DNA from: Vicinamibacterales bacterium | GTDB lineage: Bacteria; Acidobacteriota; Vicinamibacteria; Vicinamibacterales; Fen-181 | Assembly: GCA_029974175.1 (NCBI GenBank) | Contig: JARKSS010000400.1 | Coordinates: 1 to 33,547, forward strand | Length of the DNA: 33,547 nt | Reading direction: 5' to 3' | Shown here: positions 14,027 through 24,612 of the stretch, in pieces | Layout: each line of letters starts with the position of its first letter | Position numbering within the stretch: position 1 is the first letter of the stretch | Notes under the pieces: generated by a model | Database searches by the model: none | What the model was told of the DNA's origin: nothing | Seen by the model: only the letters and a program-made list of their open reading frames with translations | Translations under genes and position numbers: made by a program

Positions 14027-15532
14027 CTAGCGAACCATGATGCTCCGAACGAGGAACGCCCGCTCGGCGGCGTCGAGGGATCGCCACGCCCCGCAGGCGA
14101 GACCGCCCATGGCGATGGTGAGGAGCAGGATCCGGGTCGCTAGGCTGCCGGGAAGGGAGACACTCGCGAACATGCCAGCCGTGATGGCGACGGCGGCCGC
14201 CAGCTTGGGCAGCAGGTCCCGCCGGCCGCGCAGCAGCGGGCGGGACAGAATGAACAACGCGACCGCGTCCACCGCCGCTCGTGCCGTCCACGCCAGCGCG
14301 GTACCGGCGATGCCGAACCACGCGGTGAGCACCCAGACGGCAGCCAGGTAGAAGGGCAACTCGATCAAGTGCAGCTTTGCTGCGACGTGGGGTCTCCCGC
14401 CCGCCTGCAGCAGGGCAAACGGGCCCTGGGCGAGACCGTTGGCCACCACGCCGACAGCCAGCCAGCGGAGTGGAGCGGCGCTTCGATCTGCGAAAGTGGG
14501 TCCGAGCCAGATCTGCAGCGCTTCGGGCGCCAGCGCGGCAGCAGCAAGCGTGATCGGGACGATCGCAAAGAAGATGTACTTCGTCCCACGCGACAGGAGC
14601 AGGGTCGCCCGCTCGGGCTCGCCTGCCAGGCTGTAGGCAAGTGCAGGAAACAGCACGCTCGCCACAGCGCCGGGCACGACGAGGAAGCGGGTGACCACGT
14701 CGAACGGCGTCGTGTAGTACGCGATGGCCCCCACCGAGAGGACTACGCCGACAAGGAACCGGTCGAAGTGTGTCATCAACGGGCCAACGACGTTGGTCAC
14801 CGTCATCCAGCCGCCGAGTGCCAGCGTTGGCTTGATGAGCGCGCGCTCGAACGCGATCGGTGTCCGCAGCGCAGGATAAACACGGAGGCAGACGGCCAGG
14901 TGGACGAGCGCGGCGGTCAGGCGGGCGGCCACCAGCACCACGACGACTGCAACCAGGCTGCTCGAGAAAGGGAGCACCAGCAGCGGTCCCGCGAACATGA
15001 AGATGCTCATCGGGATGCGGATGAGGTTGACGGCCGTGAAGTGCTGGCCGGCTTCGAGCAGCCCCCTCAACCCCGAGGTGACCGTGATGAGCGGGATCGC
15101 GGCCCCAAGCCAGTAGAAACTGTGCAGGCTCTCTGCGCGAAGCCTTCCCTCCACGCCTAGAGCGCCGTCGACGACCCATCCAGCCAGGCTCCAGGTCGCC
15201 AGTGCTCCGACGGCACCTAGACCCGCCAGCAGCCACAGTCCTGTCCATGCGACGGGGCCGATCGACTCGTGATCCTCCTTCGCGAACCGGTCCGAAACCA
15301 TCTTGGTCAGCGCGCGTCCGAGTCCAAGGTCGAACAGGGTGAAGTAGCCGATGAGTGTCCAGGCGAGCGAGAGGATGCCGAACCGGTCCACGCCGAGGCC
15401 CCTGACCAGGAACGGGACCGCGACAATGGCCACCCCGAGCGGCAACAGCAGCCCGGCGAGGTTCCAGAGCACGTTGCGGGCGAGCAGCGGACCGCGGCTG
15501 AGCCGTTGCGCGGCCTGTGGTGTCGAGGTCAT
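14027..15532 (-). CDS. Polysaccharide flippase (Wzx/PST type, MOP superfamily)
   Basis: This protein of about 501 residues has roughly 12-14 hydrophobic helices spread over its length. The N-terminal ARNVLWNLAGLLLPLGVAI and VPFLVRGLGVDRFGILSLAW are typical of lipid-linked oligosaccharide flippases that move undecaprenyl-PP-linked units across the inner membrane. The start is ATG 15532 or the adjacent GTG 15535; AGGAGGAG at 15543-15550 is 10 nt or 7 nt upstream respectively. In-frame ATGs further upstream lack ribosome-binding sites. The WbsX-type gene follows within 31 nt, and both genes share the 11-nt string AGGAGGAGCCT at their starts. Confidence 0.88.
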   Translation of the reverse strand: MTSTPQAAQRLSRGPLLARNVLWNLAGLLLPLGVAIVAVPFLVRGLGVDRFGILSLAWTLIGYFTLFDLGLGRALTKMVSDRFAKEDHESIGPVAWTGLWLLAGLGAVGALATWSLAGWVVDGALGVEGRLRAESLHSFYWLGAAIPLITVTSGLRGLLEAGQHFTAVNLIRIPMSIFMFAGPLLVLPFSSSLVAVVVVLVAARLTAALVHLAVCLRVYPALRTPIAFERALIKPTLALGGWMTVTNVVGPLMTHFDRFLVGVVLSVGAIAYYTTPFDVVTRFLVVPGAVASVLFPALAYSLAGEPERATLLLSRGTKYIFFAIVPITLAAAALAPEALQIWLGPTFADRSAAPLRWLAVGVVANGLAQGPFALLQAGGRPHVAAKLHLIELPFYLAAVWVLTAWFGIAGTALAWTARAAVDAVALFILSRPLLRGRRDLLPKLAAAVAITAGMFASVSLPGSLATRILLLTIAMGGLACGAWRSLDAAERAFLVRSIMVR

Positions 15533-15784
15533 CACGAAGAGGCTCCTCCTACCCGCATCGCTGGCATTCATTACCCGCACTGAACTCAGGGACAACTCCG
15601 GAATTGCCATTACACATCTGTAATTACTCCTAATCGCCCTGCCGCTCTTCGGCCGGCTCCACCCCAAAAAAACCCACGAATTGCTGAGGAAATCGGCTCG
15701 ACTTCTCTGCGCGCCTCACAGCAACCGTCGGGCACCCGCCTTGCGACCCCAGCGGTTAAGCGAGTCTGCTCGCGCTGACGCACC
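15533..15784. promoter_or_regulatory. Divergent regulatory region with small dyad
   Basis: This 252-nt gap separates the flippase (minus) from the VCBS-repeat gene (plus). Its middle (15600-15690) is A/T-richer than the surroundings and contains a perfect dyad ATTACA-CATC-TGTAAT at 15609-15624, a candidate operator. TTGCCA at 15604-15609 could be a plus-strand -35, but no well-spaced -10 follows. Confidence 0.35.
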
Positions 15785-17032
15785 ATGGCCAAGAAGACTT
15801 CCAGACTTCCCCTCCTCTTCAGCTTGATACTCGCGGCCGCTCCCGCCGCGGCGGCACCGGTGACGGTCATTTGGGATCCCAACCCGGAGCCGGACATCGT
15901 GTCGTACATCGTCCGATGGGGCACCCGTTCTGGAACCTATACCAACGCCGCGACGGTGGACGCCAGGAGGACTTCCTGGGTTTCTCCCGACCTGCTCGAT
16001 GGGCGCTCGTACTACTTCGTCGTTCAGGCCGTGAACGCGGACGGCCTCTCGAGCCCGTATTCCGAGGAGGTATCCATCCTGATCCCCGGAGTGTCGAGCA
16101 CCGTGGCCGCCGACTTCTCGGGAACCGGGACGGCTGACTTCACAGTGTTTCGGCGCAGCCGTGGGCAATGGTACATCCGTGGGGGGAGGACGATAACCTT
16201 TGGCGCCGCGTCCGACGTTCCGGTGGTGGGTGACTACGACGGTGACGGTGTCAGCGACATCGCGCTCTGGCGGCCCTCGACGGGGGTCTGGTCGGTGCTT
16301 CAGTCGAGCCACGGCTACGCCACGCAGTCGATGCTCACGGTCCAGTGGGGATCGCAGTCGTCCGGCGACATCCCTGTTCCAGCAGACTACGACGGCGACG
16401 GGCTAACGGACATTGCCGTCTGGCGGCGGCCGACGGGAACCTGGTACATCCTGCGGTCACGAGAGCAGTACAGCACGGCAACGATGCAAGCGGTCCAGTG
16501 GGGTGTCGCAAAGCACAATGATGTTCCCGTTCCGGCCGACTACGATGGCGACGGTGCAACCGATATTGCCGTCTGGCGCGCGAACAACGGCTGCTGGTAC
16601 ATCCTCCACTCGAGCGAGGGCTTTTCAGTCGGGCCCCGGGCTGTCCAATGGGGCGTCGCGTCGCAGAAGGATATCCCGGTTCCCGGGGACTACGACGGCG
16701 ACGGGATGGGGGATATCGCAGTCTGGCGTCCCGCGTCAGGTACGTGGTACATCCTCGGGTCGGCAACGGGCTACGACCCGTCGGCGTTCTTCGCCGTCCA
16801 GTGGGGGGCGAGCCGCGATATCCCGGTACCCGCGGATTTCGACGGCGACGGTGTCACCGATATTGGGGTGTGGCGCCCGTCGAACGGCACTTGGTACGTC
16901 CTGAAATCGAGCCTCCAGTTCAGTCGCTTCGCGCCGGTTTCGGTGCAGTGGGGCGTTGAGTCGCAGCGCGACGTCCCGGCCACGGGCACGGTGCCGCTGG
17001 CGGCGTCGAACCCCGCTCTCGTAGGATACTGA
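15785..17032 (+). CDS. Secreted FN3 and VCBS/FG-GAP-repeat protein
   Basis: This 415-residue protein has a signal peptide at about residues 1-23, ending AAPAAAA. A fibronectin type III-like domain follows (about 25-100: VTVIWDPNPEPDIVSYIVRWG...SYYFVVQAVN). Six VCBS/FG-GAP-like repeats of about 50 residues come next; five contain D[YF]DGDG starting at residues 150, 201, 252, 302 and 351, a calcium-binding-type loop, followed by DIAVWRP..G.WYIL and VQWG. The first repeat is degenerate (DFSGTG). Such proteins form beta-propeller-like surface or extracellular folds. It sits within the glycan region, so surface adhesion or glycan binding is plausible but unproven. No enzymatic motif or sorting signal was seen. 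Confidence 0.85.
   Translation: MAKKTSRLPLLFSLILAAAPAAAAPVTVIWDPNPEPDIVSYIVRWGTRSGTYTNAATVDARRTSWVSPDLLDGRSYYFVVQAVNADGLSSPYSEEVSILIPGVSSTVAADFSGTGTADFTVFRRSRGQWYIRGGRTITFGAASDVPVVGDYDGDGVSDIALWRPSTGVWSVLQSSHGYATQSMLTVQWGSQSSGDIPVPADYDGDGLTDIAVWRRPTGTWYILRSREQYSTATMQAVQWGVAKHNDVPVPADYDGDGATDIAVWRANNGCWYILHSSEGFSVGPRAVQWGVASQKDIPVPGDYDGDGMGDIAVWRPASGTWYILGSATGYDPSAFFAVQWGASRDIPVPADFDGDGVTDIGVWRPSNGTWYVLKSSLQFSRFAPVSVQWGVESQRDVPATGTVPLAASNPALVGY
16103..16981 (+). repeat. Six tandem coding repeats of about 150 bp
   Basis: The DNA encoding the VCBS-like repeats has a period of 147-153 bp, with the best conserved core encoding D-Y-D-G-D-G at 16232, 16385, 16538, 16688 and 16835. Repeat one is diverged. 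Synonymous differences between copies suggest old duplications rather than recent slippage. Confidence 0.8.
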
Positions 17033-17310
17033 GCCCCCAGGAAGACCGTTTTGACCGAGCGTCGGGATGCTGCTCTCTGTCCCGGAGGGTGGCATCCCGT
17101 GCCGAACGGCACAGAGGTGTGCACCGTGAGGTCCGGTCGCTCAACACCAGCCGGCCTACCGACGGTGGCCTCCCATCCCCGCCCCGGTTTCCCGACGATG
17201 CCTCGCCGTGCGGGCCGGCGACGCGGTAGCATGTAGGGCGTCCCACGCTGCCGCAGCCGGTCGCTCGCCGCAATCTGCCTGCTGCGCCGCGACAAGCCGG
17301 GAGAGTGTGT
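17033..17310. other. Intergenic region before the sugar aminotransferase
   Basis: This 278-nt GC-rich gap holds no convincing gene. GGGATGC (17064-17070) and GCATCCC (17092-17098) are perfect inverted copies, and GTGCC-GAAC-GGCAC (17099-17112) is a small hairpin right after. TAGCAT at 17227-17232 is a possible -10 without a clear -35. Promoters for the long plus-strand glycan run should lie here. Confidence 0.3.
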
Positions 17311-18441
17311 ATGCCGCCTGTCACCAGCGTCCCCCTGCTCGACCTGCAGGGGCAGTACCGGCCCTTGCGCGACGACATCCTCCGGGCCATCGAGCGGGTG
17401 TGCGACAGCCAGCGCTTCATCATGGGCCCCGAGGTCGAGGCGTTCGAGCGCGAGGTCGCGGCGGCGCTGCAGGTGCGCGAGGCCGTCGGCGTCTCCTCGG
17501 GGACCGACGCGCTGCTGGCCGCGATGATGGCGCTCGGGATCGGCCCGGGCGACGAGGTGATCACGAGCACGTACTCGTTCTTCGCCACCGCCGGCTGCAT
17601 CGCCCGCCTGGGTGCGAGACCGGTGTTCGTGGACATCGACCCGGTGACCTACAACATCGATCCCCACGCCGTTGCCGCGGCCATCGGCCCGAAGACCAGG
17701 GCCATCATCCCGGTGCACCTCTACGGCTGCAGCGCGGCGATGGACGAGCTGCTGGCCGCAGCCAACGGCGCCGGCATCGCCGTTATCGAGGACGCCGCGC
17801 AGGCGATCGGCTCGCTTTACAGGGGGCGGCCGGTGGGCGGCCTCGGCACGCTCGGCTGCTTCTCGTTCTTCCCCAGCAAGAACCTCGGGGCGTTCGGCGA
17901 CGGCGGCCTGGTCACCACCAACGACGCCGCGCTCGCGCACCGCGTCCGCCTGGTGCGGAACCACGGCGCCGAGCCGAAGTACTTCCACAAGTTCGTCGGC
18001 GCCAACTTCCGCCTCGACGCGCTGCAGGCGGCCGTCCTCCGCGTGAAGCTGCCGCACCTGCCGGCCTGGACGGAAGGCCGCCGCCGCAACGCCGCCCGCT
18101 ACCGCGAACTGCTCGCGCCGCTCGAGGAGCGCGGCCTCGTGCGGCTGCCGGCCGAACCCGTCGGCTGCTTCCACATCTACAACCAGTTCGTCGTCAGGGT
18201 GGACCGGCGCGACGAGGTCCGGGCCGAACTCGAGCGCCGCCGTGTCGGCACCGAGATCTACTACCCGGTCCCGTTCCACCTCCAGGAGTGCTTCGCGCAC
18301 CTCGGCTACCGGCGCGGCCAGTTCCCCCGCGCCGAGGACGCGGCCGATCACACGCTCGCGCTGCCGATCTTCGGCGAGCTGACCGACGACCACCTGTGCT
18401 ACGTGGCCGAGGCTCTGGCCGCGGCGGTGACCGCCAGCTGA
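17311..18441 (+). CDS. DegT/DnrJ/EryC1/StrS-family sugar aminotransferase
   Basis: This 376-residue PLP enzyme transfers an amino group to a keto-nucleotide-sugar. [15 protein letters not shown] opens the protein as in the family, [10 protein letters not shown] is the phosphate-binding region, ED AAQAIG holds the aspartate that contacts PLP, and Lys190 in [14 protein letters not shown] is the Schiff-base lysine. The ATG at 17311 is preferred: GGGAGA lies about 6 nt upstream, and a GTG six bases earlier has poorer spacing. The matching sugar dehydratase is not obvious nearby, so the substrate remains open. It starts the plus-strand sugar block. Confidence 0.92.
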   Translation: MPPVTSVPLLDLQGQYRPLRDDILRAIERVCDSQRFIMGPEVEAFEREVAAALQVREAVGVSSGTDALLAAMMALGIGPGDEVITSTYSFFATAGCIARLGARPVFVDIDPVTYNIDPHAVAAAIGPKTRAIIPVHLYGCSAAMDELLAAANGAGIAVIEDAAQAIGSLYRGRPVGGLGTLGCFSFFPSKNLGAFGDGGLVTTNDAALAHRVRLVRNHGAEPKYFHKFVGANFRLDALQAAVLRVKLPHLPAWTEGRRRNAARYRELLAPLEERGLVRLPAEPVGCFHIYNQFVVRVDRRDEVRAELERRRVGTEIYYPVPFHLQECFAHLGYRRGQFPRAEDAADHTLALPIFGELTDDHLCYVAEALAAAVTAS

Positions 18442-18444
18442 CCC

Positions 18445-19724
18445 ATGGCGCTGAACCCTCCCGCCCCGTCCGCGCCCCCCTCGATCCTCAGGCGCTCGCG
18501 CGCGCCCAGTCTGACGACCCAGATCTTCATCGGGCTGCTGGTCGGCATTGCCGTCGGCTACTTGTGGCCGCCGGTCGGGGTGGGCATCAAGCCGCTCGCG
18601 GAGGTCTTCCTGCGGATGATCAAGATGATCATCGCGCCGTTGATCTTCTCAACTCTGGTGGTCGGCATCGCGGGAACCGGCGACCTGAACGCCCTCAAGC
18701 GGATCGGCCTGAAGGCGATCGTGTACTTCCAGGTGGTCACCACCATCGCGCTCTTCTGGGGGCTCGGGTTCGTCAACTGGTTCCAGCCAGGTGCGGGGCT
18801 GGCGGTTCCCCTCACCGGCGCCACCGAGGATCTCGCCGCAGCGGCGGCCCGGCAGCAGGGCGGCTGGGACATCCTCGTTCACCTGTTCCCCACCTCGATC
18901 TTCGACGCGATGGCCCGGGGCGACATCCTGCAGCTCGTGGTCTTTTCCATCTTCTTCGGCATCGCGCTCGCAGCCATCGGCGAGAAGGGGAAGCCGGTCC
19001 TCGACTTCTTCGACGGCGTCGCGCAGCTGATGCTGAAGTTCACCAGCTACGTGATGCTCTACGCGCCGGTCGGCGTCACCGCGGCCATCGCCGCCACGGT
19101 CGGCGGCAAGGGCCTGGCGATCCTCTGGACGCTCGGCAAGCTCGTGCTCGTGGTGTACGGCAGCCTGGCGCTGTTCACGGTGGTCGTGCTCGGGGCGGTC
19201 GCCCTGCTGATCCGCGTGCCGTTCCTGGCCTTCCTCAAGGCGATCCGGGAGCCGTTCCTCATCGCCTTCACGACGGCCAGCAGCGAGGCGGCGCTTCCCA
19301 AGGCGCTCGAGGTCATGGAGCGCTTCGGCTGCCCGAAGAACATCGTCGGCCTGGTGCTCCCAACGGGCTACAGCTTCAACCTCGATGGGACGACGCTCTA
19401 CCTGCCGGTGGCCACGGTGTTCGTCGCGCAGCTCGCCGGCGTGGAGATGTCGTTCGGCCAGCAGATGATGATGCTGCTGACGCTGACGCTCACCAGCAAG
19501 GGCGTCGCCGCCGTGCCCCGCGCCTCGCTGGTCGTGCTCACGGCGACGCTCACCCAGTTCAACCTCCCGCTCGAGGGGGCCGCGATCCTGCTCGGCATCG
19601 ACCAGGTGCTCGACATGGCCCGGACTGGCGTGAACGTCATCGGCAACTGCCTGGCGACGGCGGTGGTGGCGCGCTGGGAAGGCGTGTTGGACGATCGGCG
19701 GATGCTCGAGCAGGCGAGGGCGGC

Positions 19725-19728
<4 letters not shown>
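18445..19728 (+). CDS. Dicarboxylate/amino acid:cation symporter (DAACS family)
   Basis: This 427-residue multipass transporter of the glutamate/dicarboxylate symporter family has the re-entrant loop TTASSEAALPKALE (the serine-rich HP1 motif), TGYSFNLDGTTLYL with the NxDG signature, and a C-terminal ARTGVNVIGNCLATAVVARW that supplies the substrate-binding Arg/Asn positions. It should import an acidic amino acid or C4-dicarboxylate with Na+ or H+ across the inner membrane. It is 3 nt after the aminotransferase stop and overlaps the next gene as ATGA, so it is part of the sugar operon, an unusual place for such a transporter. Confidence 0.92.
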
Positions 19729-21649
<1,921 letters not shown>

Positions 21650-21652
21650 GGG

Positions 21653-23503
21653 ATGGCCGCTGGATCCGCATTCCTGCTCGCTCTCGCCGCCTCGCTCGCA
21701 GCCACCCCGCTGGTTCGCCTGGTCGCGCTTCGACGCGGCTTCGTTGCCCGCCCCACGAGCGACCGCTGGCATCGCCGCCCGACGGCGCTCCTCGGCGGCA
21801 TTGCCGTGTTCGCCGCCACGGTTTCCGCAGCCGCCCGCGACGGCTGGCCGCCCGCCCCGTTTCCCGCCATCGGCGCCGGCGCCGTGCTCGTGTTCCTCGT
21901 CGGCCTGGCTGACGACCTGCTGAAGCTGAGACCGACCACCAAGCTTGCCTGGCAGATCGCGGCGGCGTCGCTGGCGGTGTGGGGCGGGGCCTCGCTCGGC
22001 TGGACCTCGTCGCTCACGCTCGACACGCTGCTGACGATCTTCTGGTTCATCGGCGTGACCAACGCCTTCAACCTGGTCGACAACATGGACGGTGCCTGCG
22101 CCGGCGTGGGCACCATCGCGGCGGCGGCGGTGGCCGCGATCGGGCTCCTGGCGCCCGGCGGGTCCGCCACGGGCGCGATTTGGGCCGCGGCGCTGGCGGG
22201 CGCGCTCGCCGGGTTTCTCGTCTTCAATTTCCACCCCGCCCGGATCTTCCTGGGCGACTCGGGAAGCCTCTTCATCGGCTTTCTGCTGGCGGGGCTCACC
22301 AGCGCCGTGGCGACCGGCGCCACCTCCTCGCGCCTGTCGCTCGTCGCGGCGCCGGTCCTCGTGCTCGCCGTTCCGATCTTCGACACAACCCTCGTGACGC
22401 TTGCCCGCCGGCTCTCGGGTCGGCGCGCATCGGTGGGTGGGACCGACCATACCGCACACCGGCTCGTGCGCCTCGGGTTGTCGGAGGTGCGCGCGGTGAT
22501 GGTGCTGTATCTCCTGACGTCATTGGCGGGCGCGGCCGCGGTAGCACTGCTTTCCCGCAGCCCTGCGTGGGAGCTTCTTGCACTCGTGCTTGTACTGACG
22601 CTCGGCCTGCTCGGCCTGGTGCTGATCAACGTCCGGGTCTACGGTGGCGAGGACTACTCCGTGGTGCTCGGCGGCCCGACGCGCCAGCAGCTGGCCAGTT
22701 TCCTGCTGCGGCGCCACGTCTTCGAGGTGCTGTTGGACTTTGCGCTCATCGCGGCCGCTTACTACCTGTCGTACCGGCTTCGCTTCGAGGCGGCCCCGTG
22801 GCCGGTCTTCTTCCCGACGTTCCTGCAGTCGCTGCCGATTGTCATCGCCTGCCACGTCCTGGCGCTGCTCGTCGCCGGCGCATACGGCCGGATCTGGCGG
22901 TACTTCGGCCTCACCGACCTGGTGTCGCTTGCCAAGGGCGTTGCCCTCGGTTCGGCCTCATCGATTCTGGTGCTGGTCTATCTCTACCGCTTTCAGAACC
23001 TGTCGCGCGGCGTCCTGCTGATCAACGCCGTGCTGCTGTTCACGCTCTTGTCGCTCTCGCGGACGGTGTTCCGCGTGCTGCCCGGGATCTCCGGCCGCGA
23101 TGACGCTTCACTTCGCCGCGCCGTGGGCTACGGGGCGGGCGACGCCGGCGAGATGCTCGTCCGCGAACTGGAGAACAACCGGCGTTACGGCTATCGGCTG
23201 ATGGCCTTCGTGGACGACGACGTGAAAAAGGCCGGTCGTCGCATTCGCGGGGTGCCGATGGTAGGTGCCGGGGCCAACCTGGCCGACGTCATCGGGCGAT
23301 ACGGCGCGGAGGCGGTGATCGTGTCATCGGACCTAATCCACCCCGATCGCCTGGCTGCCGCCGCGAGCACGTGCCGGGACGCGGGCGTGGACCTCCTCCA
23401 CTTCAGGCTGAAGCTCGAAGGTCCGCTGACGCCGCCACCCGTGCGGCCCCCCGCTTCCGCCGCGAAGGCCGTTCCACCGCCGGACGGGGTCGTGGCAGGA
23501 TGA
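21653..23503 (+). CDS. Fused WecA/MraY-like phosphoglycosyltransferase and CapD-type Rossmann domain
   Basis: This 616-residue membrane protein has two modules. Residues 1 to about 320 are a polytopic WecA/TagO-like domain with Asp87-Asp88, NLVDNMDG (140-147), FLGDSGSLF (GDSG at 201-204) and a DHTAHRL loop. That domain transfers a sugar-1-phosphate from a nucleotide sugar to undecaprenyl phosphate. From about 345 there are four more hydrophobic helices and then a nucleotide-binding fold, VGYGAGDAGE (491-500) and AFVDDD, as in the N-terminal half of CapD/PglF-type enzymes. The catalytic dehydratase domain is absent, and the protein ends with a Pro/Ala tail. The start is 3 nt after gmd and the 3' end overlaps the next gene (ATGA). 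Confidence 0.88.
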   Translation: MAAGSAFLLALAASLAATPLVRLVALRRGFVARPTSDRWHRRPTALLGGIAVFAATVSAAARDGWPPAPFPAIGAGAVLVFLVGLADDLLKLRPTTKLAWQIAAASLAVWGGASLGWTSSLTLDTLLTIFWFIGVTNAFNLVDNMDGACAGVGTIAAAAVAAIGLLAPGGSATGAIWAAALAGALAGFLVFNFHPARIFLGDSGSLFIGFLLAGLTSAVATGATSSRLSLVAAPVLVLAVPIFDTTLVTLARRLSGRRASVGGTDHTAHRLVRLGLSEVRAVMVLYLLTSLAGAAAVALLSRSPAWELLALVLVLTLGLLGLVLINVRVYGGEDYSVVLGGPTRQQLASFLLRRHVFEVLLDFALIAAAYYLSYRLRFEAAPWPVFFPTFLQSLPIVIACHVLALLVAGAYGRIWRYFGLTDLVSLAKGVALGSASSILVLVYLYRFQNLSRGVLLINAVLLFTLLSLSRTVFRVLPGISGRDDASLRRAVGYGAGDAGEMLVRELENNRRYGYRLMAFVDDDVKKAGRRIRGVPMVGAGANLADVIGRYGAEAVIVSSDLIHPDRLAAAASTCRDAGVDLLHFRLKLEGPLTPPPVRPPASAAKAVPPPDGVVAG

Positions 23504-24612
23504 CCCGAGCGACGCGTGTGCTTCTGGCCCTCCCGGGAGGTCCCGCAATGCCGGCCCCCCGCGTTCGCGTGCTGCAATACCTGCCGGCGCTCGAGGCGCG
23601 TGGCTGCGACTGCACGGTGATGGCCATGCGGGGGCCGCGGGGCACCTCGCGTGCGCTGCGTTCGGAGATGGAGCCCACGCCGCTCCGCGCGACCCACCTT
23701 TTCGCGTCGTGGTGGGCGGCGCAAGTGTTCCAGGCCCGGCTCGTCCGGCGAGCCGGAGACTACGACCGCATCCTGATGCACCGCATTCCAGTGTCCGCCT
23801 GGGCGCGCCCCTTCCTCGCGCGTCACCGCGACCGCCTCGTGTACGACTTCGACGACGCACTGTACGACGCAGAGCCGGCCGGCCTTGTGTTCCTTGCGGC
23901 CTGGAGGGCGAGGTTTCTTCGGCGCTCACTGGAGCGCGCAGTCGGCGTCGCCGGCGTGGTGATGACGTCGAACCGCGCAAACGCCGAGTGGGCCCGCGCA
24001 CGCGGCGCCGCCACGTGCATCGTGCCGACCAGCGTGGACACTGATCGCATTCGGCCGCAGCCGCGTGCGAAGCGTGACCGCCTGGTCATCGGCTGGATGG
24101 GCACCCCGTCCACCTCGCGCTACCTCCTGGAGGTCGAGGACCTGCTCGCCGAGGCAATCGAGGGCCGCGCAATCGTCCGCCTGGTGGGGGTGCCGCGCAG
24201 CCCGTTCCGCCGGCTGCAAGCGGAGGTCAGGCCCTGGAGCCTGGAGTCGGAGTCGAACGATCTCGCCGGCTTCGACATCGGGATCATGCCGATGCCGGAC
24301 ACGGCCTGGACACGCGGAAAGGCGGCGTTCAAGGCACTCCAGTACGGGGCGGCGTCGCTGCCGGCGGTCGTGTCGTGGACGCCGACCAACGAGGAGATCC
24401 TCGGCCCGGGAGGCGGAGCGATCCTCTGCCGCTCGCGGCAGGAGTGGAAGGAGGCGCTCGGCCGGCTGCTCGCCGACGAGAAGCTGCGCGTCGAGATGGG
24501 CGAGCGGGGGCGCGCGCACGTCGCCGCCCATTACAGCGTTGCCGTCAACGCCTCCACGCTCGCGCGCGTGCTGCTCGGCCCTGGTACGCCCTGTCGGGAG
24601 GCCCGGCCGTGA
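23500..24612 (+). CDS. Glycosyltransferase, GT4-like
   Basis: This 370-residue protein has a GT-B-like layout. The N-terminal half includes LPALEARGCDCTVM and YDFDDALYD; the C-terminal domain includes VIGWMGTPSTSRYL and IMPMPDTAWTRGK..FKALQYGAASLPAVVS. The position usually held by the first Glu of the EX7E motif reads differently, as in the subgroup with FKALQY, so the catalytic details are uncertain. It probably adds a sugar to the lipid-linked glycan at the cytoplasmic face. It starts in an ATGA overlap with the fused initiator and ends in a GTGA overlap with a membrane protein, so the three are coupled. Confidence 0.83.
   Translation: MTRATRVLLALPGGPAMPAPRVRVLQYLPALEARGCDCTVMAMRGPRGTSRALRSEMEPTPLRATHLFASWWAAQVFQARLVRRAGDYDRILMHRIPVSAWARPFLARHRDRLVYDFDDALYDAEPAGLVFLAAWRARFLRRSLERAVGVAGVVMTSNRANAEWARARGAATCIVPTSVDTDRIRPQPRAKRDRLVIGWMGTPSTSRYLLEVEDLLAEAIEGRAIVRLVGVPRSPFRRLQAEVRPWSLESESNDLAGFDIGIMPMPDTAWTRGKAAFKALQYGAASLPAVVSWTPTNEEILGPGGGAILCRSRQEWKEALGRLLADEKLRVEMGERGRAHVAAHYSVAVNASTLARVLLGPGTPCREARP

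Noticed and set aside
16103-16981. A CRISPR-like or satellite repeat array
   Set aside because: The 147-153 bp period is protein-coding and explained by VCBS-type repeats; there are no short identical repeats with unique spacers.
17208-19724. A very long plus-strand open frame running up to and through the RmlD-type gene
   Set aside because: The part before 19725 is the wrong frame of the aminotransferase and symporter genes, with Arg/Gly/Pro-rich translation and no family motifs. Only the last 295 codons are real.
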